A stretch of 64,000 nt of DNA from NCBI RefSeq assembly GCF_008056315.1, contig NZ_VRKQ01000008.1, positions 124,001 to 188,000 on the forward strand, in the 5' to 3' direction. Of this stretch, positions 41,297 to 49,941 are shown piece by piece. Source of the stretch: Seonamhaeicola maritimus. GTDB lineage: Bacteria > Bacteroidota > Bacteroidia > Flavobacteriales > Flavobacteriaceae. How positions within the stretch are numbered: the first letter of the stretch is position 1; every line of letters starts with the position of its first letter. Both the position numbers and the translations under genes were made by a program. The notes under the pieces are model-generated. The model was given only the letters and a program-made list of their open reading frames with translations. It did not search any database and had not been told where the DNA came from.

Positions 41297-42314
41297 AATA
41301 TTAGTAACTGGAGGATTAGGGTTTATTGGCTCTCATACTGTTGTTGAATTACAAGAAGCGGGCTATAATGTTGTTATTATTGACGACTTATCTAATTCTT
41401 CTGAAAAAGTTTTAGGTGGAATTACTGCGATAACTGGAAAAAAACCAATTTTTGAAAAGATTGATTTAAAGGAAAAGACCGATGTTGAAGCTTTTTTTAA
41501 AAAACACAATGATGTAAAAGGGGTTATTCACTTTGCGGCTAGTAAGGCTGTAGGTGAGAGTGTTAAAGAACCTTTGCTTTATTATGAGAACAATATTGGG
41601 ACCTTAGTTTATTTATTAAAAGAATTAAAAAAACTACCTGGGGCTAGTTTTATTTTTAGTTCTTCATGTACCGTTTACGGGCAAGCAGATGAATTACCAA
41701 TCACCGAAAGTGCACCAGTAAAACAGGCTGAGTCTCCTTATGGAAATACAAAACAAATTGGTGAGGAGATTATCAGAGATACTTGTAAAGTGGTTCCAAC
41801 ATTAAAAGCTATTGCGTTAAGATATTTTAATCCAATTGGAGCACATGCATCCACTGAAATTGGTGAATTACCAATAGGTGTGCCACAAAACTTAGTGCCA
41901 TTTATTACACAAACAGGAATTGGTCTTCGAGAAGAGTTATCTGTTTTCGGAGATGATTATCCAACTCCAGACGGAACCTGTATTCGTGATTACATTCATG
42001 TAGTTGATTTGGCTAAGGCACATGTGGTTGCGTTACAAAGATTGCTTCAAAATAACAACAAAGAGAGTTATGAAACCTTTAATCTGGGGACAGGTAAAGG
42101 AAGTTCGGTATTAGAAGTAGTACAATCTTTTGAGCGTGTTTCAGGTGAAAAATTGAATTACAAAATTGTAGGTAAAAGAGAAGGTGATATTATTTCTGCT
42201 TATGCAGACACAAATAAAGCTAATGATGAATTGGGTTGGAAAACAAAATTATCTTTAGACGAAGCAATGCTTTCAGCCTGGAAATGGGAGCAAAAAGTTA
42301 GAGCGAAAGAGTAG
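41289..42314 (+). CDS. galE: UDP-glucose 4-epimerase
   Basis: 341 residues. The N-terminal Rossmann motif is GGLGFIGSHTVVELQEAGYNV (7-13 glycines). The catalytic Tyr151 and Lys155 lie in SPYGNTK, and the SSSCTVYG serine cluster at 124-131. DGTCIRDYIHVVDLAKAH is the typical GalE C-terminal motif. It interconverts UDP-glucose and UDP-galactose. It starts inside the end of the aminotransferase gene and is followed by a strong terminator. Epimerisation of another UDP-sugar is possible, but the fit to GalE is very good. Confidence 0.93.
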   Translation: MDKILVTGGLGFIGSHTVVELQEAGYNVVIIDDLSNSSEKVLGGITAITGKKPIFEKIDLKEKTDVEAFFKKHNDVKGVIHFAASKAVGESVKEPLLYYENNIGTLVYLLKELKKLPGASFIFSSSCTVYGQADELPITESAPVKQAESPYGNTKQIGEEIIRDTCKVVPTLKAIALRYFNPIGAHASTEIGELPIGVPQNLVPFITQTGIGLREELSVFGDDYPTPDGTCIRDYIHVVDLAKAHVVALQRLLQNNNKESYETFNLGTGKGSSVLEVVQSFERVSGEKLNYKIVGKREGDIISAYADTNKANDELGWKTKLSLDEAMLSAWKWEQKVRAKE

Positions 42315-42334
42315 AACAAATCGATTTATAATAT

Positions 42335-42367
42335 AAAAGCTGATTAAAGAAATTTAATCAGCTTTTT
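42335..42367. terminator. bidirectional terminator overlapping the end of lspA
   Basis: AAAAGCTGATTAAA (42335-42348) pairs perfectly with TTTAATCAGCTTTT (42353-42366), with a T run after it on the plus strand. The right arm contains the lspA stop and last codons. Confidence 0.85.
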
Positions 42368-42866
42368 TTATGTCTTCTTTCGGCTTCTTCTTAAAAAAAG
42401 TGACAAAAACAAGAATAATCATTCCAGTGGTTACAAAAACATCGGCTACATTAAAAATCCCTGTTCTTAAAGTATCCGTCAATTTAAGATGCCAAAAGTC
42501 TGTTACACTTCCATAAGCAAAACGGTCATATACGTTAGCGATTCCTCCACCAATAATACTTGAGAAAGCAAAAAGAGACCATTTACCCAAGTTTTTATCT
42601 TTAAAAACATAGCGTAAAACAAACCCTAAAACAACTACAGGAAGAATTAGTAGTAGTATTACACGAAGCGTTTCGTTTAACTCACTGCCCATTCCTAGAA
42701 AAGCTCCTTCGTTTTCTACATTATATAAAGTGAAAAAATCTCCGAGAATTTCCGATTTACTTCCTGCTTCAACATTAGCCCTTACCCAAACTTTAGAAAT
42801 TTGATCTAAAGCTATGGTGCCAATAATTGTTACAATAATAAATAGTGAACGACGAGAAAATTTCAT
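42354..42866 (-). CDS. lspA: lipoprotein signal peptidase
   Basis: 170 residues with four transmembrane helices. Catalytic aspartates are Asp123 (VTDF) and Asp142 (FNVAD), with the conserved NVYDR (111-115) and NEGAFLG (52-58) motifs. It cleaves prolipoprotein signal peptides before the lipidated Cys, at the inner membrane; many lipoproteins in this window would be its substrates. Its start overlaps the fabD stop by one base (TAATG), indicating translational coupling. Confidence 0.95.
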   Translation of the reverse strand: MKFSRRSLFIIVTIIGTIALDQISKVWVRANVEAGSKSEILGDFFTLYNVENEGAFLGMGSELNETLRVILLLILPVVVLGFVLRYVFKDKNLGKWSLFAFSSIIGGGIANVYDRFAYGSVTDFWHLKLTDTLRTGIFNVADVFVTTGMIILVFVTFFKKKPKEDIKKAD

Positions 42867-43759
42867 TATAGGTTTCCTTCAAAAGTTGCAGAGGCCGTTT
42901 CTGAGGCTCTATTAATTTTTTTAACTAAGCCTTGTAATACCTTTCCAGGGCCAACTTCTGTAAAAAGAGAGGCACCGTCATCAATCATTTTCTGTACTGA
43001 CTGAGTCCAACGTACAGGAGCTGTTAATTGTGATATTAAATTATTTTTAATAGCTGCTTCATCAGTCACAGCGTTGGCGGTTACATTTTGATAAATAGGA
43101 CAGTTAGGTTTGCTAAAAGTTGTGTTTTCAATGGCAGCGGCAAGTTCCTCACGAGCTGGCTCCATTAAAGGTGAGTGAAAAGCTCCACCAACAGGTAATA
43201 CTAAAGCTCTACGAGCTCCTTCTTCTTTTAACGTTTCACAGGCTTTATTGATAGCTTCAATTTCACCCGAAATGACTAATTGTCCGGGGCAGTTATAATT
43301 AGCCGCAACTACAATACCCTCGGTAGTAGCACATATTTTTTCAACAATATCATCATCTAATCCAAGAACAGCAGCCATGGTACTTGGTTGTAATTCACAA
43401 GCTTTTTGCATTGCCAAAGCACGTTGAGAAACTAATTTCACCCCGTCTTCAAAGTTCAATGTTCCATTTGCTACTAGAGCTGAAAATTCTCCCAATGAAT
43501 GACCAGCAACCATATCTGGTTTAAAAGAACTTCCTAAAGTCTTTGCTAAAATTACAGAGTGCAAAAAGATGGCAGGTTGAGTAACTTTAGTTTGCTTCAA
43601 GTCATCTGCAGAACCTTCAAACATAATATCAGTAATATTGAATCCTAAGATATGATTAGCTTGTTCAAATAATTCTTGAGCTTCAGCTGAATTTTCATAA
43701 AGGTCTAAGCCCATTCCTGAGAATTGAGCGCCTTGACCTGGAAATATATATGCATTCAT
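42866..43759 (-). CDS. fabD: malonyl-CoA:ACP transacylase
   Basis: 297 residues. The GHSLGEF nucleophile elbow (Ser88), GQG oxyanion motif (8-10) and catalytic His195 (GAFHSPLM) are all present. It loads malonyl groups onto acyl carrier protein for fatty acid synthesis. First gene of a two-gene unit with lspA; a good promoter lies just upstream, at 43781-43809. Confidence 0.96.
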   Translation of the reverse strand: MNAYIFPGQGAQFSGMGLDLYENSAEAQELFEQANHILGFNITDIMFEGSADDLKQTKVTQPAIFLHSVILAKTLGSSFKPDMVAGHSLGEFSALVANGTLNFEDGVKLVSQRALAMQKACELQPSTMAAVLGLDDDIVEKICATTEGIVVAANYNCPGQLVISGEIEAINKACETLKEEGARRALVLPVGGAFHSPLMEPAREELAAAIENTTFSKPNCPIYQNVTANAVTDEAAIKNNLISQLTAPVRWTQSVQKMIDDGASLFTEVGPGKVLQGLVKKINRASETASATFEGNL

Positions 43760-43780
43760 TTTAATTCATTTTAAGTGCTG

Positions 43781-43809
43781 CAAAAATAGAAATAAAATTA
43801 CAACTACAA
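43781..43809 (-). promoter_or_regulatory. promoter of fabD-lspA
   Basis: On the minus strand, TTG (43807-43809) is followed after 18 bases by TATTTTTG (43781-43788), an exact TAnnTTTG box, 22 bases before the fabD start. Confidence 0.6.
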
Positions 43810-45360
43810 GTTATTAGTTGCTGCTTCTGCACAACGTTCTCCATCCATGGCCGCCGAAACAATTCCACCGGCGTATCCGCCACCTTCACCACAAGGATAT
43901 AAATTTGAAATTTGTGGGTGGGCTAACAAGTCATTTCTAGGAATAGAAACAGGTGATGAAGTTCTTGATTCTACTCCAACAATATTAGCTTCTTCTGTAT
44001 AATAGCCTTTCATTTTTCTACCAAATGCTTCAAATCCTTTTCTTAATCTACCACCAATAAATTTTGGTAAAAGGGAGTGGAGCGGAGCAGATTTTAAACC
44101 TGGTTGATAAGATGTATTATTTAAATTAGAAGATAATCGCCCCTCTACAAAATCTGTTAAACGTTGTGCTGGAGCTACTTGACTTCGTCCTCCAGAAGTA
44201 AACGCTAATCGTTCTAAGTTTTTTTGATATTCTAAACCTTTTAGTGCTCCAAACTTTTCATATTTAGATAAATCAGTATCTACATTAATTTCAACAACAA
44301 TACCAGAATTAGCATATAAATTATTTCGCTTTGAAGGAGACATGCCATTTACAACAACTTCTCCATTTGCCGTGGCAGCAGGTACAATAAAGCCTCCGGG
44401 GCACATGCAAAATGAATACACACCTCTTTGATTTATCTGTTGTACTAAACCATAGGATGCAGCAGGAAGTAATTCATGTCGTGGACCAGAACAGTGGTAT
44501 TGAATGGAGTCAATAATATGTTGTGGGTGTTCTACTCTAACTCCCATGGCAAAAGATTTAGCCTCTAGAGCAATTTCTTTTTTATGAAGCAAATAAAAAA
44601 TATCTCTTGCCGAATGGCCCGTTGCAAGAATTACTTTGTTTACCGGTAATTCTTTGCCGTTCTGAAGTTGAATAGCATTTATTTTATCATTATTTATAAT
44701 AAAATCAGTAACACGGGTTTCAAAATGAACTTCACCACCATACCTGAGGATAGTTTCTCTAATATTTTGAACCACTTTTGGTAACTTATTTGTTCCAATA
44801 TGAGGATGTGCATCTACTAAAATTTGATCTGTGGCACCATGAAAAACAAGATTTTCAAAAATTCTACGAACATCTCCACGTTTTAAACTGCGGGTATAGA
44901 GTTTACCATCACTATAAGTACCTGCACCACCTTCACCAAAACAGTAATTAGAATCTTCATTTACAAAGTGGTCTTGGTTGATAGCTTTTAAATCTCTTCG
45001 CCGATCTTGTACATTTTTGCCCCGTTCAAAAACAATGGGTTTAAAACCCAGTTCTATACAGCGTAAGGCAGCATACATACCTGCTGGACCAAAACCAATT
45101 ATGTGTATAGGTTTAGCTTTTGAAACATCTTTATAATCAAATTTATAGACTGAAGATGTAGGAATTGCTTCTCTAATATATACAGCAACCTTGTAGTTTA
45201 ATATAATTTTTGGTTTTCTGGCATCAATAGATTTTCTAAGGATTTTCACCCCTGTAATATCTTCTTTGTCAATACCTAGCTTTATAGACGACTTTATATT
45301 TAAAATGTCGTTGCGTTCTTCTTCTTTTAGAGAAATACGAAGTTGAATCTCTTTTACCAT
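43804..45360 (-). CDS. FAD-dependent oxidoreductase (NAD(FAD)-utilising dehydrogenase family)
   Basis: 518 residues. An N-terminal ~85-residue alpha-beta region (KEIQLRISLKEEERNDILNIKSSI) precedes the FAD Rossmann motif IGFGPAGMYAALRCIELG at about 92-109. FERGKNVQDRRRDLKAIN and CFGEGGAGTYSDGKLYTR follow, and near the C-terminus YPCGEGGGYAGGIVSAAMDG. This large conserved family is annotated as FAD-dependent dehydrogenases with no clear substrate. The C-terminal glycine-rich loop closes the FAD site as in related flavoproteins. Gene order gives no pathway clue. Confidence 0.85.
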   Translation of the reverse strand: MVKEIQLRISLKEEERNDILNIKSSIKLGIDKEDITGVKILRKSIDARKPKIILNYKVAVYIREAIPTSSVYKFDYKDVSKAKPIHIIGFGPAGMYAALRCIELGFKPIVFERGKNVQDRRRDLKAINQDHFVNEDSNYCFGEGGAGTYSDGKLYTRSLKRGDVRRIFENLVFHGATDQILVDAHPHIGTNKLPKVVQNIRETILRYGGEVHFETRVTDFIINNDKINAIQLQNGKELPVNKVILATGHSARDIFYLLHKKEIALEAKSFAMGVRVEHPQHIIDSIQYHCSGPRHELLPAASYGLVQQINQRGVYSFCMCPGGFIVPAATANGEVVVNGMSPSKRNNLYANSGIVVEINVDTDLSKYEKFGALKGLEYQKNLERLAFTSGGRSQVAPAQRLTDFVEGRLSSNLNNTSYQPGLKSAPLHSLLPKFIGGRLRKGFEAFGRKMKGYYTEEANIVGVESRTSSPVSIPRNDLLAHPQISNLYPCGEGGGYAGGIVSAAMDGERCAEAATNNL

Positions 45361-45431
45361 AATGCTAAGTTAGGATAACCTAATGTGGAATTTGAAATAT
45401 TCTGAATTTATATAGAACTAATTACTTCAGG

Positions 45432-46757
45432 TTATTTACTGGTTAGTTTGATTACTTCTTTTACATCTCCATTATAAGTGATTTCTAAATTTGCTGTTTC
45501 ATCGGGTGCTTGTGAAAGATGTTTTACCTTTATATTGAAACTACTATCTGCATCGATTAAAGTAAGATTATTATTTGATTCTATTTTGAACTCACTGGCG
45601 TTTTTACCAATTAGTTTCACAGAAGTGATATAACTACCTGTATTACCACCTTCATTTTTAATTTCAATTGATGTAGACAAACCTCTCATTATTTCAACGG
45701 AACTAGGAGATTTTAAAACAGAAGCAATTAAAGGCTCCCCTTTAGGCTTATCTTTGTTATAAACCTCCATGTTTAATTGCCTGCCTCCACCTCTGGTTGG
45801 AGAACCAGCAGCAATATAAATACCTTCACCAGAAAGAATGGCTTGCGTACCATGTCTTGGATGATGCATATCTGCCTTGTTAGACCAATGACCCTTTTGC
45901 GGATTATAGGCTTCAACTATTTTATAAGCGGGACCTTGTTTTTCTCCCTCACCACCCATGACTAATAATTCATTATTAAATACAGCGACTCCAGGAGCAG
46001 CTCTGGGCGTTGGTAAATCTTGATTAAGAGTAGACCAAGTTTTAGTTTCAAAATTATATACATCTACAATACTAACTAAAGGGGCAAACACACCGCCTTC
46101 ACCACCAGAATGTCTGCCAGCAACAGCATAAAGTTTATTGTCAATTACTGCGGCACTAAAATGGTCTCTGGCTTGAGAGGCATCTTCTAAAATTGTCCAG
46201 GTGTTCTTAATAGGGTCATATTCATCAAACCAGTTTACATAACCACCATCATGACCAATAGTATTTCCCCCAATTAAATAGAATTTGTCTTTATATACTA
46301 CCAATCCAGCTCCTCCACGTCTTCTATTTTCAGGTATTTCGGGTCCTTTAATCCATTTCTCGGTAGGTGGGTGATACAGCCAAACGTTGTCTTCAGGTAT
46401 TTCTCTTGGGAAGTTGTTAGTTTTAAATGAGCCAATTACCCAAACAAATCCTTTGTGACATGTAGCTTGAAAATGATTAAACTCTTTTGGTGCTTTGCTT
46501 TTAGCTGAAGTCCAAAAGTTGTTTTTGAAATCATATATATCCAGTTTTTGAGCAGATTCTCTACCGCCAAACATAATGAATTTGTCTCCAGCTTGTACAA
46601 ACGAGCATTCATGACGTGCGGTGTAGTTCTCATTTTCATTCATGTCTATCCATATTCCGGAATCATTAACATTAGAATTTTGACAGGAAGCAGTAAGGAC
46701 TACAATAAAAAGAAAATTTAAAGGAAATTTAAAGGTGAGAATTTTGTTTGTGCTCAT
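45432..46757 (-). CDS. kelch-repeat lipoprotein
   Basis: 441 residues with a lipobox-like signal (LTASC, Cys 25). Residues ~50-330 contain six kelch-type beta-propeller blades, each with a Gly-Gly pair and spaced Tyr/Trp (FIMFGGRESAQKLDIYDFKNNFW, YLIGGNTIGHDGGYVNWFDEYDP, LVMGGEGEKQG). The last ~100 residues form an Ig-like domain (NEGGNTGSYITSVKLIG). It is probably a surface-anchored binding protein; no catalytic site is evident. Confidence 0.82.
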   Translation of the reverse strand: MSTNKILTFKFPLNFLFIVVLTASCQNSNVNDSGIWIDMNENENYTARHECSFVQAGDKFIMFGGRESAQKLDIYDFKNNFWTSAKSKAPKEFNHFQATCHKGFVWVIGSFKTNNFPREIPEDNVWLYHPPTEKWIKGPEIPENRRRGGAGLVVYKDKFYLIGGNTIGHDGGYVNWFDEYDPIKNTWTILEDASQARDHFSAAVIDNKLYAVAGRHSGGEGGVFAPLVSIVDVYNFETKTWSTLNQDLPTPRAAPGVAVFNNELLVMGGEGEKQGPAYKIVEAYNPQKGHWSNKADMHHPRHGTQAILSGEGIYIAAGSPTRGGGRQLNMEVYNKDKPKGEPLIASVLKSPSSVEIMRGLSTSIEIKNEGGNTGSYITSVKLIGKNASEFKIESNNNLTLIDADSSFNIKVKHLSQAPDETANLEITYNGDVKEVIKLTSK

Positions 46758-46980
46758 GTTGATAAATATTTGTTTTACAAATTAACGAATAGTTTTTGAA
46801 CAGCAATTGATGTGACCATTTGTTACCATATTATGATTCCTATATTCAATGGATGCAAAATTATGTACAGACACATAATGCAGTTGCTCGGGATATCTTA
46901 GATGGTGGTGTTTTATTGCTTACTAAAAAGATACTTGAATCCTTAAAAATTGAAGGATTTAAAGGTAACGGCAACAAATA

Positions 46981-47895
46981 TTATTTTCTGGAATACGTTA
47001 AAAAAGAAAACTCATGTTCATGATTTTTATCTTTTTCATGAAATGTATTAGAGGTCTCTTTCCAAATTGTAGTATCTATTTCTGGAAAGAAAGCATCAGC
47101 TTCAAAGGTTTCATGTACTCTTGTCAATTCAATTTTATCAGCTATTTCCATGGCTTGTTTGTAAATTTCTCCGCCACCTATAATAAAAGGTTGTGAATCA
47201 CTTTTTGAAGCTTCAATGGCAGCTTCTAAACTATTTACAACAATAACGCCAATTAGAGCATTATAATCGCATTGTCTCGTAATGACTACGTGAGTTCTGT
47301 TTGGTAATGGCTTAGGGAAACTTTCAAAAGTTTTTCTTCCCATAATAATATGATGTCCATTTGTTAAAGCTTTAAAACGCTTTAAGTCGTCACTCAAATG
47401 CCAAATAAGTTTGTTGTCTTTCCCAATAGCGTTGTTTTCGGCAGCAGCCACAATAATAGTAAGTTGAGAGGTTTTGTCCTTTAAAGCTAACTCTTCATTG
47501 TAAATATCGCTCTCAGCAATATGTGGAGCTTCCTTTTTAAGGGCGCTTTTAATTTTTTCAATCCTAATTTTTTGTTCAGCAACTAATTTGTCTAATTGTT
47601 TTTGCTCCCAAGCATTTCCCATAAACTTATTGGTTACAAATACATTAAATGTGTGATAGATAAAAAAGAACAACCATATAAAAATGGCGAATACAAACCA
47701 ATCAATTTGAAAAAATTGCACATTCTCTCCTATACCTAAAACTGTATTGGCAGCTATTAAAAAAATAGCACCTATTAAAAATAAGACAAAGTGAATATAC
47801 AAACGTTTTTTTTGCTTGATTCGTCTTTGAGCATTTTGAATTAGTTCAAACTGCTCTTTATCTATTTCTGGAACGTTTTTTTTCTTTCCGAACAT
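46981..47895 (-). CDS. folA: 2TM-domain / dihydrofolate reductase fusion
   Basis: 304 residues from ATG 47895 (MFGKKKN). Residues ~12-120 match the 2TM domain: a basic helix, two transmembrane helices at about 33-53 and 65-87, then a charged coil (EQKQLDKLVAEQKIRIEKIKSAL). After a ~25-residue linker, residues ~146-302 form a complete dihydrofolate reductase (IIVAAAENNAIGKDNKLIWHLSDDLKRFK, IIMGRKTFESFPKPLPNRTHVVITR, FIIGGGEIYKQAM). DHFR reduces dihydrofolate, regenerating the folate used by thymidylate synthase, encoded 1.1 kb away. The frame is open across the junction, so this is a genuine single polypeptide in this assembly. A membrane-tethered DHFR is unusual among characterised enzymes. 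Confidence 0.88.
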   Translation of the reverse strand: MFGKKKNVPEIDKEQFELIQNAQRRIKQKKRLYIHFVLFLIGAIFLIAANTVLGIGENVQFFQIDWFVFAIFIWLFFFIYHTFNVFVTNKFMGNAWEQKQLDKLVAEQKIRIEKIKSALKKEAPHIAESDIYNEELALKDKTSQLTIIVAAAENNAIGKDNKLIWHLSDDLKRFKALTNGHHIIMGRKTFESFPKPLPNRTHVVITRQCDYNALIGVIVVNSLEAAIEASKSDSQPFIIGGGEIYKQAMEIADKIELTRVHETFEADAFFPEIDTTIWKETSNTFHEKDKNHEHEFSFLTYSRK

Positions 47896-48200
47896 ACTTT
47901 TTAAAATAAGGATTGTAAAGTTAGTATTTTTATATGAGACCTTTTGTTGCAATTTGTTACATAAAAAGCTTTTTTTCGAAAACGATTTAGTTGTAAAAGT
48001 CCTGGAAATCAGTATTAAAACAGGTGATTTTTTGTTGCTAATCCCTCATTTTTTCACTTAAATTTTTTACATACCGTAAAATATTTCATTGTAATATTAA
48101 CAAATTGATAATTCTTCGCTGTTAACCTATTTTATTGCAACTACGTAGGAATTTGTTTTATAAATTTGCCGTATAAAACAACACACAAAATTCTAAAATT
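47896..48200. other. 305-base intergenic region between DHFR fusion and CBM48 genes
   Basis: AT-rich and without a convincing reading frame. It holds the rightward promoter listed separately (48135-48168) and, for the leftward gene, a TAACTTTA box (47916-47923 on the minus strand, 7 of 8 to consensus). The middle part (about 47960-48110) shows nothing I can assign. Confidence 0.5.
48135..48168 (+). promoter_or_regulatory. promoter of the CBM48-like gene
   Basis: TTG (48135-48137), 23-base spacer, then TAAATTTG (48161-48168), an exact TAnnTTTG box, 33 bases before the start codon. Confidence 0.6.
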
Positions 48201-48497
48201 ATGGCTATTAAAAAACAATACTTAAAAAGTAAACCAGTATGTAAAGTAACTTTTTCTATAGAAGCTGAAGAAGCAAAAAAGGTTTCTGTAGTAGGAAGTT
48301 TTAACGAGTGGAACGCAAAAAAAGCACCTCTTAAAAAATTAAAGAATGGGACTTTTAAAGGGACTATCGATTTAGATAAGGATAGCTCTTATGAATTCAA
48401 GTATTTAGTTGATGGTGAGTATGTAAATGATGCTACTGCTGATTCTTATGCTTGGAGTGATTTTGCTGGTGCAGACAACAGCGTTGTAACTGTATAA
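48201..48497 (+). CDS. stand-alone CBM48 / glycogen-binding-like domain protein
   Basis: 98 residues. Essentially the whole protein is one early-set beta-sandwich of the CBM48/AMPK glycogen-binding type: KKVSVVGSFNEWNAKKAPLKKLKNGTFKGTIDLDKDSSYEFKYLVDGEYVNDATAD. The Trp of FNEW and the Tyr-Glu-Phe-Lys-Tyr strand are the usual glucan-contact positions. No signal peptide, so it is cytoplasmic. Found as a single-domain protein in many Bacteroidota, probably binding glycogen or regulating glucan enzymes; function not established. Confidence 0.85.
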   Translation: MAIKKQYLKSKPVCKVTFSIEAEEAKKVSVVGSFNEWNAKKAPLKKLKNGTFKGTIDLDKDSSYEFKYLVDGEYVNDATADSYAWSDFAGADNSVVTV

Positions 48498-48520
48498 GCT
48501 GAAAAAGAAAATTTTATTTT

Positions 48521-48552
48521 AAAGGCGTTTCCTGTTGGAAGCGCTTTTTTTA
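48521..48552. terminator. terminator between CBM48-like and TonB-like genes
   Basis: AAAGGCGTTTCC pairs with GGAAGCGCTTT around a TGTT loop with one mismatch, followed by a T run. It overlaps the stop of the leftward TonB-like gene. Confidence 0.6.
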
Positions 48553-49002
48553 TTTCTTTTTATTGTATTTAGAGTTGTCGATATTGAAAATTAAAGGTAG
48601 TGCATATGGAACGGTAACTGGTTTTCCTTTTTGGTAACCAGGAATAAATTTTGGCAATAGATTAATAACTCTGCGAGCCTCTTCTTCAAGTTTTTTATGA
48701 GGGCCACGAGCCCTTATGCCAACAACATCTCCTTTAGTATTTATCTTGAAGATAAGATCAATTCTGACTTTTCCGTTTGGAAACCCAAGTCCTTTAGCTA
48801 CTTTGATATTAAAGTGTTTAACAACATGCTTTGTAACCTTGGAAGACATGCATGCTCTTTGCTCCTTATTGCTTAAGTTTTTCTTACAACCTTTGTATAT
48901 AGGTACTTGTTCAATTACGGCAAAAGCGACTTCGTTTTTTTCTTGACCTTGAATAAGATTTGAAAAGGCACACAGTAGGCCTATAATTATATATTTTTTC
49001 AT
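48550..49002 (-). CDS. exported TonB C-terminal domain protein
   Basis: 150 residues with a signal peptide (about residues 1-19, NLIQGQ) rather than a transmembrane anchor. A Cys-containing segment (VPIYKGCKKNLSNKEQRACMSSKV) precedes a TonB-like C-terminal domain (GKVRIDLIFKINTKGDVVGIRARGP...ARRVINLLPKFIPGYQKGKPVTVPYALPLIFNI). Such short periplasmic TonB-domain proteins are frequent in Flavobacteria. Without the membrane helix and proline-rich arm it cannot energise transport in the classical way. It is 9 bases upstream-adjacent to thyA's stop, so it may be co-transcribed downstream of it. Confidence 0.82.
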   Translation of the reverse strand: MKKYIIIGLLCAFSNLIQGQEKNEVAFAVIEQVPIYKGCKKNLSNKEQRACMSSKVTKHVVKHFNIKVAKGLGFPNGKVRIDLIFKINTKGDVVGIRARGPHKKLEEEARRVINLLPKFIPGYQKGKPVTVPYALPLIFNIDNSKYNKKK

Positions 49003-49011
49003 TAAAATGTT

Positions 49012-49836
49012 TTATACAGCTACAACACCTTTTATGTGCGGATGCGGATTGTAATCCAATAGAGTGAAATCTTCAAAAGTAAAATCGAAAATATCTTTAA
49101 TTTCTGGGTTAAGAATCATCTTTGGTAATGGCCTTGTTTCTCTAGAAAGCTGCAATTCTAATTGCTCAAAATGATTGCTGTAAATATGCGCATCTCCAAA
49201 GGTGTGAACAAATTCACCAGGTTGATAGCCGCAAACTTGTGCCATCATCATAGTGAATAGTGCGTATGAAGCTATGTTAAAAGGTACACCTAAAAAGATA
49301 TCGGCACTACGTTGGTATAATTGACAAGACAACTTTCCGTCAGCTACATAAAATTGAAAAAAGGCGTGACAAGGTGGTAAAGCCGCTTTTCCGTTAGCTA
49401 CATTGTCACTGAACGATTTTGAAGTATCTGGAAGCACAGAAGGATTCCATGCAGAAACAAGCATTCTTCTGCTATTCGGGTTGCTCTTTAAGGTATCAAT
49501 AACCTCTTTTATCTGATCTATTTCATCACTGTTCCAATTACGCCACTGATGACCATAAACCGGACCTAAATCACCTTTTTCATCTGCCCATTCATTCCAA
49601 ATTCTAACACCATTTTCCGTTAAGTAATTAATATTAGTATCACCTTTTAAAAACCAAAGTAATTCATGAACAATAGATTTTAAGTGCAATTTTTTGGTAG
49701 TTACCATTGGAAAACCTTCGCTTAAATCAAAACGCATTTGGTAACCAAAAACACTTTTGGTACCGGTTCCTGTTCGGTCTCCTTTTTCATTACCGTTTTC
49801 TAAAACATGTTTTACTAAGTCGTGATACTGCTTCAT
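49012..49836 (-). CDS. thyA: thymidylate synthase
   Basis: 274 residues from ATG 49836 ([12 protein letters not shown]); an upstream in-frame start would add 14 non-homologous residues. The catalytic cysteine is Cys156 in [12 protein letters not shown]. Other landmarks: [55 protein letters not shown] and [12 protein letters not shown]. It makes dTMP from dUMP and methylene-tetrahydrofolate. The DHFR that recycles the resulting dihydrofolate is encoded close by, beyond two small genes. Upstream is the nucleoside transporter gene, separated by a terminator. Confidence 0.96.
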   Translation of the reverse strand: MKQYHDLVKHVLENGNEKGDRTGTGTKSVFGYQMRFDLSEGFPMVTTKKLHLKSIVHELLWFLKGDTNINYLTENGVRIWNEWADEKGDLGPVYGHQWRNWNSDEIDQIKEVIDTLKSNPNSRRMLVSAWNPSVLPDTSKSFSDNVANGKAALPPCHAFFQFYVADGKLSCQLYQRSADIFLGVPFNIASYALFTMMMAQVCGYQPGEFVHTFGDAHIYSNHFEQLELQLSRETRPLPKMILNPEIKDIFDFTFEDFTLLDYNPHPHIKGVVAV

Positions 49837-49865
49837 ATAATTTCTTTTTTCTGCGGAAATAAAAA

Positions 49866-49890
49866 TAAAAAAAAGCATAAAAATTTATGC
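49866..49890 (-). terminator. terminator downstream of nupC
   Basis: On the minus strand GCATAAA and TTTATGC form a stem followed by an uninterrupted T run, between the nucleoside transporter gene and thyA. Confidence 0.75.
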
Positions 49891-49941
49891 TCAAAGATTA
49901 AGATGTTATAAGAAAGTTATTAACTAGTTTGTTTGTGATGA

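Noticed and set aside
46820-47023. Short rightward reading frame of 67 codons between the kelch and DHFR genes
   Set aside because: It begins with TTG, has no promoter box I can support, overlaps the DHFR coding end by 43 bases and matches no family I recognise. A gene remnant is possible but not supportable.
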